Positions 35,614 through 44,272 of a DNA stretch of 64,000 nt are shown here, piece after piece. Numbering within the stretch: the stretch's first letter is position 1; every line of letters starts with the position of its first letter. The stretch is taken from contig CBDHHO010000004.1 in the NCBI GenBank assembly GCA_965263485.1, forward strand, positions 2,046,001-2,110,000. The letters run 5' to 3'. Made by a program: the position numbers and the translations under genes. The notes beneath the pieces are model-generated. The model did no database searches and was not told where the DNA came from. It was given only the letters and a program-made list of their open reading frames with translations. The stretch comes from Haliotispira sp965263485. GTDB lineage: Bacteria; Spirochaetota; Spirochaetia; SP-2023.

Positions 35614-37635
35614 GTGAATGAAATAACTATTGTTACAGCACTTTTCAATATTCAACGAGAAGGAATGGATGGCAGAAAATGGCAAGACTATCTCGACTGG
35701 TTTGCGCAAACCCTGAGATTAAAGGTTCCAATGCTGATCTTTGCAGAGCAGGAAACCTGCGATTTCGTTCTAAAGCATCGGTCCTTGGAAAACACCAAGC
35801 TTATTGTGCAAAAATTAGAACAAGTACCTTACTACCACCTAAAGGAAGACATAGACAAAATTATTGCAAGTGAAAACTATCAAAACAGCATTATCCATCC
35901 GCAAAGAATAGAATGCCGGTACAGTCTCTATAATATCATACAGTATTCAAAATTTAAGTGGCTACAGAAAACTGCAGAAGAAAACCCCTTTTGCAGCAAT
36001 TTTTTCTTTTGGTTGGACGCAGGGGCTTCCCGGTTTTTCGAAACCATGGATCTTACTGCAGAATATACCACTCCCGCAATGCTCCGTTTCCTTGAAGAAA
36101 GCAAAGGGAAATTTATATTGCAATACAATGCCAATAACATTGATCTTGTTGATTTTATTGACTCATTAAATGGATCAACAGCTATGGTCTGCGGTAGTCT
36201 ATTCGGTGGTAATAGGAGTATAATCGAGCAAGTACAGAAAGAGATCGAAAATATTCTTATCAATAAAATGATTAAATATAATACTATCAATAATGAACAA
36301 ATAGCATTTTTTTTGCTTGTGCAGGAAAATCCGGGACTGTTTGCCGTGTTGAACCGGACAAAAAAAACGGGGGGAACACCTTTGCCTATTTTTTCCTGGT
36401 TGCAGGAAGGTGGAACTCATAGAGCACTAAAAATCGCACTGATTGCTCCCGGCCAGATGCCCATTCCGCCTAAAGGTTGGGGGGCGGTAGAAATCATTGC
36501 CTGGAACTTGAAACTTGAACTGGAAAAGCAGGGGCATTTTGTAGAACTGATTAATACAAAAAACAGGCAGAAAATACATACTCAATTGAGCAACTTTATG
36601 CCTGATTTTGTACATATACTATACGATGAATTTATCGATATATATCCTCATATTTGCTTTCCCAAAGCTATTACTAGCCATTATGGATATCTGGGACAGC
36701 CCCTTAAATGGAGCAGGGGATATCAAAAGGTTTTCGATTATTTCAGGATATACAGGCCAAACACCTTTTGCCTCTCGAAAGAAATTGCCGACGTCTACAA
36801 AATACCAGAAGATATTCCAGAGAACCGTTTATATTCAATCCCCAATGGGGTAGAGCTCAACAAGTTTTCCAACACTCTAAGCCCCAAATACCCGGATCGC
36901 AGTATTTACCTAGCTAAAATTGACTTTCGCAAGCGACAATATCTTTTTCAGGAAATAAAAACCCTATATTTTGCAGGGAATATTTCTGATAAAAGGTTTG
37001 ATACCAGCAAAAACTATCTGGGGGAAATGACCAAGGAAGATATCTACTCAGGACTCACAAATTATGGTAACCTTGTGTTATTATCAGATGGAGAGGCGCA
37101 CCCTTTGGTTTGTATGGAGGCCCTCGCAGCAGGATTAGGTGTTGTAGTCTGTGAATGGGGCTCTGCCAATTTGGATACAACAAAAGAATTTATTACGGTT
37201 ATTCCGGAGGAAAAAATCAGTGACATTGCGCATGTAGAGACGGAGATCATCAAAAACCGGGAATATGCGGTGGCGCATCGCCTGGAAATCCTGGCATACG
37301 CCAAGCAGTTTGACTGGGAGACAATTGTTAAAAATTATTATCTGCCTGCCGTAAGAGATGTGATCGCCAAACCAATGAGTAATGAAGAGTTAATCTATTC
37401 GCAAAAGTCAATTACCCCGGAAGAATATTTTGTAATGCGAAATTTTGTAGAAGTGGAAAAAATACCCAAATTATTTATTAGTCTTCTAAAACAAAAACAA
37501 CAGGGCCCTTGGCAGCTTTTCACACGCTTATCTTTCAAACGCAAACTCTGGACAATAGCCAGAGTATTAAGCAAAAAACTAAAAATATATAAACTGCTGC
37601 AACCATTGGCAAAGCAAATCAAAAAGGTATTATGA
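35614..37635 (+). CDS. HtrL/YibB-like domain fused to a GT4 glycosyltransferase
   Basis: 673 residues from the GTG at 35614, which has AGGGA ahead; a TTG eight codons upstream is the alternative. Residues about 3-270 resemble the HtrL_YibB family (ITIVTALFNIQREG, DWFAQTLRLKVPMLIFAEQE, FFWLDAGASRFF, and a C-terminal LPIFSWLQEGGTHRAL), found in LPS gene clusters and of unproven activity. Residues about 271-600 are a GT4 domain (IALIAPGQMPIPPKGWGAVE, DGEAHPLVCMEALAAGLGVV). The cluster tail ends the protein (FKRKLWTIARVLSKKLKIYK). The stop overlaps the next ATG as ATGA, so the next enzyme is co-translated. Confidence 0.83.
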   Translation: MNEITIVTALFNIQREGMDGRKWQDYLDWFAQTLRLKVPMLIFAEQETCDFVLKHRSLENTKLIVQKLEQVPYYHLKEDIDKIIASENYQNSIIHPQRIECRYSLYNIIQYSKFKWLQKTAEENPFCSNFFFWLDAGASRFFETMDLTAEYTTPAMLRFLEESKGKFILQYNANNIDLVDFIDSLNGSTAMVCGSLFGGNRSIIEQVQKEIENILINKMIKYNTINNEQIAFFLLVQENPGLFAVLNRTKKTGGTPLPIFSWLQEGGTHRALKIALIAPGQMPIPPKGWGAVEIIAWNLKLELEKQGHFVELINTKNRQKIHTQLSNFMPDFVHILYDEFIDIYPHICFPKAITSHYGYLGQPLKWSRGYQKVFDYFRIYRPNTFCLSKEIADVYKIPEDIPENRLYSIPNGVELNKFSNTLSPKYPDRSIYLAKIDFRKRQYLFQEIKTLYFAGNISDKRFDTSKNYLGEMTKEDIYSGLTNYGNLVLLSDGEAHPLVCMEALAAGLGVVVCEWGSANLDTTKEFITVIPEEKISDIAHVETEIIKNREYAVAHRLEILAYAKQFDWETIVKNYYLPAVRDVIAKPMSNEELIYSQKSITPEEYFVMRNFVEVEKIPKLFISLLKQKQQGPWQLFTRLSFKRKLWTIARVLSKKLKIYKLLQPLAKQIKKVL

Positions 37636-40325
37636 AGAAAATAGGAATATTTTTTATCTGCACAGGACGCTACCGCATCTTTTGGAAACCGTTTTACCAG
37701 AATGCAGAAGAACTTCTTTTTAGCGAATCAAACAAATATGAAAAACACTATTTTGTCTTTACCGATGAACCGGACAAAATCACAGAACAAGTTCACCCAA
37801 TAAAAATCGAAAAAGAACCCTGGCCCTTGCCCACACTCAAACGATGGCATTATTTTTTGAGCGCAAAAGAGCAATGGCAAGAAATGGACATGGTCTATTT
37901 CTTCAATGCCAACCTGAAACTCCTTCTGCCATTAGCAAAAGAACTGCTCCCAGCAGAAGACAGGCCCCTGATCTGTACAGTGCATCCGCATCATCCGCCC
38001 GGCAGCAACTACCCCTATGAGAGAAAGCGCCGATCTCTGGCCTGCATTCGCCCTCAGGAAGGCGGGTCGTACTACTTTATGGGCAGCCTGCACGGCGGGT
38101 TGAGCGAAGCCTACCGGGAACTCTGCGAAGAACTAAAAACCCGGACAGACCGGGACCTTGAAAATAATATTATTGCCCTGTGGCACGATGAATCGCATTT
38201 GAACCGCTATGCGCTGGACTATCCCGGTAAAATCAAAGTGCTGCCGCATACCACTCTGGAAATAGAACGAGAAAACGGCTCCCGTACGGGAGGGCCCGGC
38301 TCCATTTTGATACAACATAAAACAAGACCGCAATGGGGCGGCCATGCCTGGCTGCGTGGGCAACTGCCCAATCAGATTATTGTAAAAGTAAAAAGTGGCT
38401 TGGGCAATCAGCTATGGCAGTATGCGGCGGCCCTGGCACTGCAGGAAAACTGCCGAAAACGAGGCGAAACAGCCGATATCTGTATAAACATTTCAGGATA
38501 CCATGAGAAATACCGTCCTAAAAATCGGCCCTTTTTACTAAACGAGCTATTTCCTGATATTACATTTAGCAAAAACAGGGAAGATTTTTTCCCTTCAAAG
38601 AAGGGCTATCCGACATATCCCGACACTTTAAATCACACTTCCATGGAGTTTGGTTTTTCTCAAGACTTTTTGACCCTTCCTCCGGCAATAATACTATGGG
38701 GTTCCTTCCAGAACCACAAGTATTTTGAGATGGCGAAAGATTCATTCAGGCCCAGGCTGAGACCACTGCCGCAAAAATATCAAGAATTACAAAAAACACA
38801 AGAACTGGTGGCCCTGCATGTGCGCAGGGGGGACTATGTTGAAAAATACCTTGATTCCTACGGGCTGGTATCTGTCTTACATTACCGTGCGGTCTTAAAA
38901 CAAATAACCGAACGAGTAAGAAACCCTTATATACTGATTTTCAGCGATGATGTGGCCTGGGTTCAGCAAAATGTAACACCAGTGCTCCAGAAATACTCTC
39001 TCCCTTGGGATTGTCCTGAAGGAAGTCCGGTGGAAGACTTTTCTACCATGGCGCAGTGCAGGCATTTTATTGTGGCGAATAGTTCTTATAGCCAAATGGC
39101 AGCTCTGCTCGGAGAGCAGAGCGATTCGCTGGTTTTTATGCCGACCATGCAAATGCTCAGTCATAATATCAAATGTCGGGACTTTTTACCGCCCCACTGG
39201 CAGGAACTGCCCTACCCATTTTACGAAGGAGAAGCCCCCCCGCCCAAGGTTTCGGTAATCATTCCGGTCCACAACACCCGCGACTACCTGGCTCGCTGCC
39301 TGGAATCAGTGTGCCTGCAAAGCGAGACTGCCATTGAGATTATCGTGGTGGACGACGCCTCACCGGACGAGAGTTGGGATATGATTCAAAACTATGCCCG
39401 ACGCGATCCGCGCATAGTGCCGTTCCGCCACAAACAGAACAAGCATTTAGGGGGGGCACGAAACACGGGAATCGAAGCTGCCCGCAGCGAATGGCTCTTA
39501 TTTCTGGACAGTGATGACTATATCGCAAAAAATACCGTGGAGGTTTTTTTACACAAAGTCTCAAAATATCCACAGGCGGCATTGCTGGTCTGCGGTATCG
39601 TACGTGTGTGTGATGGACAATTTTCAACTTATGGTGGGGCACCTAAGAGTGATCTGCTGATCAATCAACCCTTCGAACATTACCGCCATACCCGGCAGCC
39701 GGAGCTTATCCACTGTGCCTGGGGCAAACTGTGGCGGCGGGAACTTTTTGCTCAAAGTGGGCTCCGCTTCCCGGAGCACATGTCAATGGAAGATCTCGCC
39801 TTGATACCCCGTCTTTTTTACCATATACAGAGTCAGAGCAATGCAGCCTTGTTTATTCCGGAACGACTGTTTTATTACCAGTATCGGTCTGATAGCCTGG
39901 CTAACGACAGGAGTAAGGCAGCCATTCAGGATTTTTGTCGGGCAGTAAAAAATCTGGAAGAATGGGCGGAAAACCTGCAAAATATGGAAAAAGAGCGACT
40001 ACATCAAAAAATTCTCCACATTACGCATTGTTTTGCGGAACAATGCCGCGATGAGATTTGGGATTATCTATGGAATATGCTCCCCCGTCATTATGGGGAG
40101 GATCCGCGTACTGCAAAGTTTAAACGCAAGATCCGGAAGATTCAAAAATGGACACAAAGAGCGCAAACCAGCCTTTGGTATCGTTTTTTATTGGTTCCCA
40201 ATAGACAGAAGCTGTGGGTGGCTGGCAAGGTTTTGAGTAAAAAGTTGGGGCTATACAAGCCGTTGCAGCCATTGGCAAGGATAACCAAAAAAATCATCAG
40301 AAAGCTCCGAAGATGGGACAACTGA
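37632..40325 (+). CDS. Trifunctional GT6-GT11-GT2 glycosyltransferase (blood-group-type)
   Basis: 897 residues. Residues 1-243 match bacterial GT6 enzymes, relatives of the human ABO transferases: IGIFFICTGRYRIFWKPFYQ, VFTDEPDK, FFNANLK at residue 92 (the NXN form that replaces DXD in bacterial members), YYFMGSLHGGLSEAY, ALWHDESHLNRY at residue 184. Residues about 248-520 match GT11 alpha-1,2-fucosyltransferases: KSGLGNQLWQYAAALAL, ALHVRRGDYVEKYL at residue 395, ILIFSDDVAWV, FSTMAQCRHFIVANSSYSQM. Residues about 537-780 are GT2 (KVSVIIPVHNTRDYL, VVDDASPDESWDM, LFLDSDDYIA), followed by the cluster tail. A G7 tract at 39450-39456 lies within the GT2 part. GT6 and GT11 are the two activities that build A- or B-type antigens on galactose. 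Confidence 0.9.
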   Translation: MKKIGIFFICTGRYRIFWKPFYQNAEELLFSESNKYEKHYFVFTDEPDKITEQVHPIKIEKEPWPLPTLKRWHYFLSAKEQWQEMDMVYFFNANLKLLLPLAKELLPAEDRPLICTVHPHHPPGSNYPYERKRRSLACIRPQEGGSYYFMGSLHGGLSEAYRELCEELKTRTDRDLENNIIALWHDESHLNRYALDYPGKIKVLPHTTLEIERENGSRTGGPGSILIQHKTRPQWGGHAWLRGQLPNQIIVKVKSGLGNQLWQYAAALALQENCRKRGETADICINISGYHEKYRPKNRPFLLNELFPDITFSKNREDFFPSKKGYPTYPDTLNHTSMEFGFSQDFLTLPPAIILWGSFQNHKYFEMAKDSFRPRLRPLPQKYQELQKTQELVALHVRRGDYVEKYLDSYGLVSVLHYRAVLKQITERVRNPYILIFSDDVAWVQQNVTPVLQKYSLPWDCPEGSPVEDFSTMAQCRHFIVANSSYSQMAALLGEQSDSLVFMPTMQMLSHNIKCRDFLPPHWQELPYPFYEGEAPPPKVSVIIPVHNTRDYLARCLESVCLQSETAIEIIVVDDASPDESWDMIQNYARRDPRIVPFRHKQNKHLGGARNTGIEAARSEWLLFLDSDDYIAKNTVEVFLHKVSKYPQAALLVCGIVRVCDGQFSTYGGAPKSDLLINQPFEHYRHTRQPELIHCAWGKLWRRELFAQSGLRFPEHMSMEDLALIPRLFYHIQSQSNAALFIPERLFYYQYRSDSLANDRSKAAIQDFCRAVKNLEEWAENLQNMEKERLHQKILHITHCFAEQCRDEIWDYLWNMLPRHYGEDPRTAKFKRKIRKIQKWTQRAQTSLWYRFLLVPNRQKLWVAGKVLSKKLGLYKPLQPLARITKKIIRKLRRWDN

Positions 40326-41602
40326 GTATACATACCGGTTTATACCGCAGAAAAATGGCTCAGCATAGCTTCTCTTCCGAGGAGAGAAGCTGCCGTTGAC
40401 AGACCCCAACGACAGCTTCCGGAATAACTTCCGGAATGGCTAGGCAGTGAAGAAATACAAACTTGGAGAAAAACTTGTTGAAGAAATCCGAAACCCCTCA
40501 TCCGGGTGATGTCTTAGAGCATCCCGAATATGTTTTCTACCAAGCCCCGCCACCCCCGCCCAAGGTTTCGGTAATCATTCCGGTCCACAACACCCGCGAC
40601 TACCTGGCTCGCTGCCTGGAATCAGTGTGCCTGCAAAGCGAGACCGCCATTGAGATTATCGTGGTGGACGATGCCTCACCGGACGAGAGTTGGGATATGA
40701 TTCAAAACTATGCCCGACGCGATCCGCGCATAGTGCCGTTCCGCCACAAACAGAACAAGCATTTAGGGGGGGGCACGAAACACGGGAATCGAAGCTGCCC
40801 GCAGCGAATGGCTCTTATTTCTGGACAGTGATGACTATATCGCAAAAAATACCGTGGAGTTTTTTTTACACAAAGTCTCAGAATATCCACAGGCGGCATT
40901 GCTGGTCTGCGGTATCGTACGTGTGTGTGATGGACAATTTTCAAATTGTGGTGGGGCACCTAAGAGTGATCTGCTGATCAATCAGCCCTTCGGACATTAC
41001 TGCCGCAGGTGGCAGCCAAGGATTTTCCCCATTGCCTGTGCCCGACTATGGGGCGGGAGCTGTTCATTCAGAGCGGACTCCGCTTCCCGGAGCAGATGTC
41101 AGTGGAAGATCTCGCCTTAGTGCCCCGTCTTTTATATTATATACAGAGTCAGAGTAAAGAGGCATTGTTCATTCCGGAACAGCTGTTTTATTACCGGTAT
41201 CGGGCCGGCAGCCTGAATAACGAGAGGAGCAAGATCGCCATCCGGAATCTCGCTCGCGCCATAGGCATCCTGGATGACTGGGGGCGGGTGCTGGAAGAGG
41301 GCGAAAATTGCTTGCTGCGACAGGGCGTCAGCAAAGATGTAGAAGAATGGTTTGCCCGGTATTCAGAAGACAGCGGACTATTGACAGAATTGATAAATCT
41401 CCTTCCCACTCATTATATAGCCCGGTATATTCTGCAAATCAGAGAGAACCGCTGGTACCGTTTCGGTCAAGTCTCCCGCAAGCGCAAGCTGTGGATGCTT
41501 GGCAAGGTATTGAGCAAAAAAATGGGTCTGTACGAGCTGTTGCGACCATGGGCAACGGGAGCCAAAAAGATCATGCGAAAGCTTGGGAAACAGAGCCGAT
41601 GA
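40322..41602 (+). pseudogene. Frameshifted, truncated GT2 glycosyltransferase copy
   Basis: A decayed paralogue of the gene that follows. A relic of an N-terminal GT2 start (IPVYTAEKWLS-like, about 40330-40370) is followed by a jump to MEKNLLKKSETPHPGD at 40463 and a GT2 domain nearly identical in DNA to 39246-39670. A G8 tract at 40766-40773, where the intact copy has G7, shifts the frame to a stop at 40831. A one-base loss near 41055 shifts it again; the rest (RELFIQSGLRFPEQMSVEDL to the cluster tail, ending 41602) is then open. Two frameshifts argue against simple on-off switching. A 9-bp hairpin (AGCTTCTCT/AGAGAAGCT) lies at 40368-40392. Confidence 0.8.
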
Positions 41603-43692
41603 GCGGGAATGCAGAACAAATGAGCCACTTTGCCATCACAGTATGCATACCGCTTTATAACGTGGAAAAATGGCTCTCCGAATGCCTTGATTCTGTAGTT
41701 GTGCAAAGCATTTGGCACAAGGTGTTTGTAATCATCATCGATGATGGCTCTCAAGATGCAGGCCCTGATATCGCGCGGGAATTTTGTGGGCACTACCCCG
41801 AACAGACACAGTTGATATACCATGGAGCAAACAAGGGCACACTTGCCACCCGTTATACCGCGATCGCGGAGCTGCGGACTCCTTATGCCATGTTTCTGGA
41901 CTCAGACGATCTGCTGCCGCCCAATGCCTGTGAGTTGTTGTACCAAACCATTACTGCAAAACAGGCCGACATGATTATGGGGCGTTCGGTCTGGAAAAAA
42001 AAGGAACATAAAACCATTATGTTTCCTTCTAATATGTATACACAGACGTATTTTGACCGTTACGGGGAAGAAAGAAATCTTTGCCATTGCGGAAATTATT
42101 CTGTGGGGGCCTTACAGATCTGGGGCAAAATATACCGGAGCGAACTGCTCAAACTAAGCTTGGATGGGCAGCTTCCGGCAATCAGCTGGGGCGAGGATAA
42201 GCTATTCTCTGTGTTTATTTTTGCCAAAGCGCAAAGATTTTTTCTGCTCAAACAAGAAACGCACTGGCGCCGAAAAAATGTGGGGAGCGCCACAGAAAGC
42301 TATAGCGTCATGCGTACGGCCCATTACCTACTCTGCAGTTTGGGCCTCTATCGGAAGGCCGGACAAATGCGTTCAGGCAAATTGAGAAGGGAGGCCCGGT
42401 CTGTAAGAAAACATCTGCAGCAGCCCTCAGAAGCAATAAGCGACCCTGCAGAGAGGCAGAAAGCACTGGCTCTATTGGCGGACTTCGACCGGCAAATTCC
42501 ACTGCGACCAGCCAGTGAGGAACTGCAGAACCTGGAGGAAAAACTATTGGAGGAGTTCGGCATCCCCCGTTTGGGAGATATACTAGAGCTTCCTGAGTAT
42601 GTTTTCTATGACGCTTCCCCTGCTCCACCTAAATGCAGCATTATTATTCCGGTCTACAACACCCGCGATTACTTGGCTGCCTGCCTAGAATCGGTATGCC
42701 TGCAAAGCGAGACCGCCATTGAAATCATCGTAGTGGACGATGCCTCACCGGACGACAGTTGGGACATGATTCAAAACTATGCCCGACGCGATACGCGCAT
42801 AGTGCCGCTGCGCCATGAGCAAAATAAAGGTGCGGGGGGGGCACGAAACACGGGAATCGAAGCTGCCCGCAGCGAATGGCTCTTATTTCTGGACAGTGAT
42901 GACTATATCGCAAGAAATACCGTGGAGGTTTTTTTACACAAAGTCTCAGAATATCCACAGGCGGAACTGTTGGTCTGCGGTGTTGTACGTGTGTGTGATG
43001 GAAAATTTTCAAATTATGGTGGTGCACCTAGGAGCGATCTGCTGATCAATCAACCCTTCGAACATTACCGCCATACCCGGCAGCCGGAGCTTTTCCACTG
43101 TGCCTGGGCCAAACTATGGCGGCGGAAACTTTTTACTCAAAGCGGACTCCGCTTCCCGGAACATATGTCAGCACAGGATTTTGCCTTGGTGCCGCGCCTT
43201 TTATACTATATGCAGAGCAAAGAGACACTGTTCATTCCAGAGCGATTATTTTATTACCAATATCGATTTGGCAGCCTGAATAATGGCAGGAGCAAGATCG
43301 CTGTCCAGGGCCTTACTGGTGCTGTGGGCATTCTGAATGGCTGGGGAAAAACGCTGGAAGGCAGTGAAAGCCATTTTCTGCGGCATAAAGTCGGCAAAGA
43401 AGTGGAAAGATGGCTTGCCCGGTATTCAGGAGACGGCGAATTATTGGCAGAGCTGATAAATGCCCTTCCTGCCCACTATACAGCCCGGTATATTCTGCAA
43501 ATTGCGCAGAGGGAACGAGACCTGCAAGCTGATTGTTGGTACCGTTTTGGCCAACTCTCCCGCAAACACAAACTGTGGATGCTTGGTAAGATGCTGAGCA
43601 AAAAACTGGGTCTATACAAACCGCTGCGATTATTATTGATAATCGCCGGAAAAGTAATGAGAAAGCTTGGGAAATGGATTAGGCACCCCTAA
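41599..43692 (+). CDS. Glycosyltransferase with two GT2 domains
   Basis: 697 residues from the ATG at 41599, which overlaps the stop of the preceding copy (ATGA); the longer open frame from 41308 is out-of-frame read-through of the pseudogene. Domain 1, about residues 12-250: FAITVCIPLYNVEKWLSECL, IIDDGSQDAGPD, MFLDSDDLLPPN, SWGEDKLFS. Domain 2, about residues 344-600: KCSIIIPVYNTRDYLAACLE, VVDDASPDDSW, GARNTGIEAARSEWLLFLDS. A G8 tract lies in the second domain and is in frame here because of a neighbouring substitution. The cluster tail (WYRFGQLSRKHKLWMLGKML) closes it. The two domains may add alternating residues of a repeat unit. Confidence 0.88.
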   Translation: MSGNAEQMSHFAITVCIPLYNVEKWLSECLDSVVVQSIWHKVFVIIIDDGSQDAGPDIAREFCGHYPEQTQLIYHGANKGTLATRYTAIAELRTPYAMFLDSDDLLPPNACELLYQTITAKQADMIMGRSVWKKKEHKTIMFPSNMYTQTYFDRYGEERNLCHCGNYSVGALQIWGKIYRSELLKLSLDGQLPAISWGEDKLFSVFIFAKAQRFFLLKQETHWRRKNVGSATESYSVMRTAHYLLCSLGLYRKAGQMRSGKLRREARSVRKHLQQPSEAISDPAERQKALALLADFDRQIPLRPASEELQNLEEKLLEEFGIPRLGDILELPEYVFYDASPAPPKCSIIIPVYNTRDYLAACLESVCLQSETAIEIIVVDDASPDDSWDMIQNYARRDTRIVPLRHEQNKGAGGARNTGIEAARSEWLLFLDSDDYIARNTVEVFLHKVSEYPQAELLVCGVVRVCDGKFSNYGGAPRSDLLINQPFEHYRHTRQPELFHCAWAKLWRRKLFTQSGLRFPEHMSAQDFALVPRLLYYMQSKETLFIPERLFYYQYRFGSLNNGRSKIAVQGLTGAVGILNGWGKTLEGSESHFLRHKVGKEVERWLARYSGDGELLAELINALPAHYTARYILQIAQRERDLQADCWYRFGQLSRKHKLWMLGKMLSKKLGLYKPLRLLLIIAGKVMRKLGKWIRHP

Positions 43693-43716
43693 AGGGAACT
43701 TCTAAAGGATTTCATT

Positions 43717-44196
43717 ATGGAAGCGATAGCCAGTTTTCAAGTAGACCATATCCGCATGCTGCGCGGCCTATTTGTTTCTCGTAAAGACCGTGTAGGCGAT
43801 AAAGTCATCACCACCTTTGACATTCGCATGAAAGAACCCAACCGTGAGCCCGTGATGGATATCCCGGCCCTGCATAGCATCGAGCACCTGGCTGCTACCA
43901 TCCTGCGCAATGACACAGAATGGGGCGAGCGCATAATATATTTTGGCCCGATGGGCTGTCGCACCGGCTACTACCTGATCCTGCAAGGGGACCTGAGCTC
44001 CGGCGAAGCCCTGCCTCTGGTGCGCCGCCTATTCCTGTACATCATTGATTGGAACGATGACGTGCCGGGTGCCAGCGCAGCCTGCTGCGGCAACTGGCGT
44101 GACCACAACCTGGAAATGGCGCACTGGGAGTCCCGCAAGTTTTACCAGGAAGTGCTGGCAGAACCCCGACATGGAAACCTGCACTACCCCGACTGA
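43717..44196 (+). CDS. luxS: S-ribosylhomocysteine lyase (AI-2 synthase)
   Basis: Splits S-ribosylhomocysteine to homocysteine and the precursor of autoinducer 2, in the activated methyl cycle. The metal-binding HSIEH motif, GPMGCRTGYYLIL with the catalytic Cys, and GNWRDHNLEMAHWES are intact, and the length of 159 residues is typical. It starts 24 bases after the last glycosyltransferase. Its leader CTAAAGGGAACTTCTAAAGG resembles a degenerate repeat end and contains the likely ribosome-binding site. Confidence 0.96.
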   Translation: MEAIASFQVDHIRMLRGLFVSRKDRVGDKVITTFDIRMKEPNREPVMDIPALHSIEHLAATILRNDTEWGERIIYFGPMGCRTGYYLILQGDLSSGEALPLVRRLFLYIIDWNDDVPGASAACCGNWRDHNLEMAHWESRKFYQEVLAEPRHGNLHYPD

Positions 44197-44272
44197 GCAT
44201 GCTCTTCCTTTATGAGGGCTTGAACGTGGACTCGGACTGCTGAATGATCAAAGAGCTTGATGCCAATAATTT

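Noticed and set aside
40368..40392. Hairpin AGCTTCTCT/AGAGAAGCT as a terminator after the GT6-GT11-GT2 gene
   Set aside because: No T-tract follows the stem, and it lies within the relic of the next glycosyltransferase copy.
41308..41598. Amino-terminal extension of the 41599-43692 glycosyltransferase
   Set aside because: The 97 extra codons are an out-of-frame reading of the preceding glycosyltransferase copy; the ATG at 41599 overlaps its stop and begins the GT2-like sequence.
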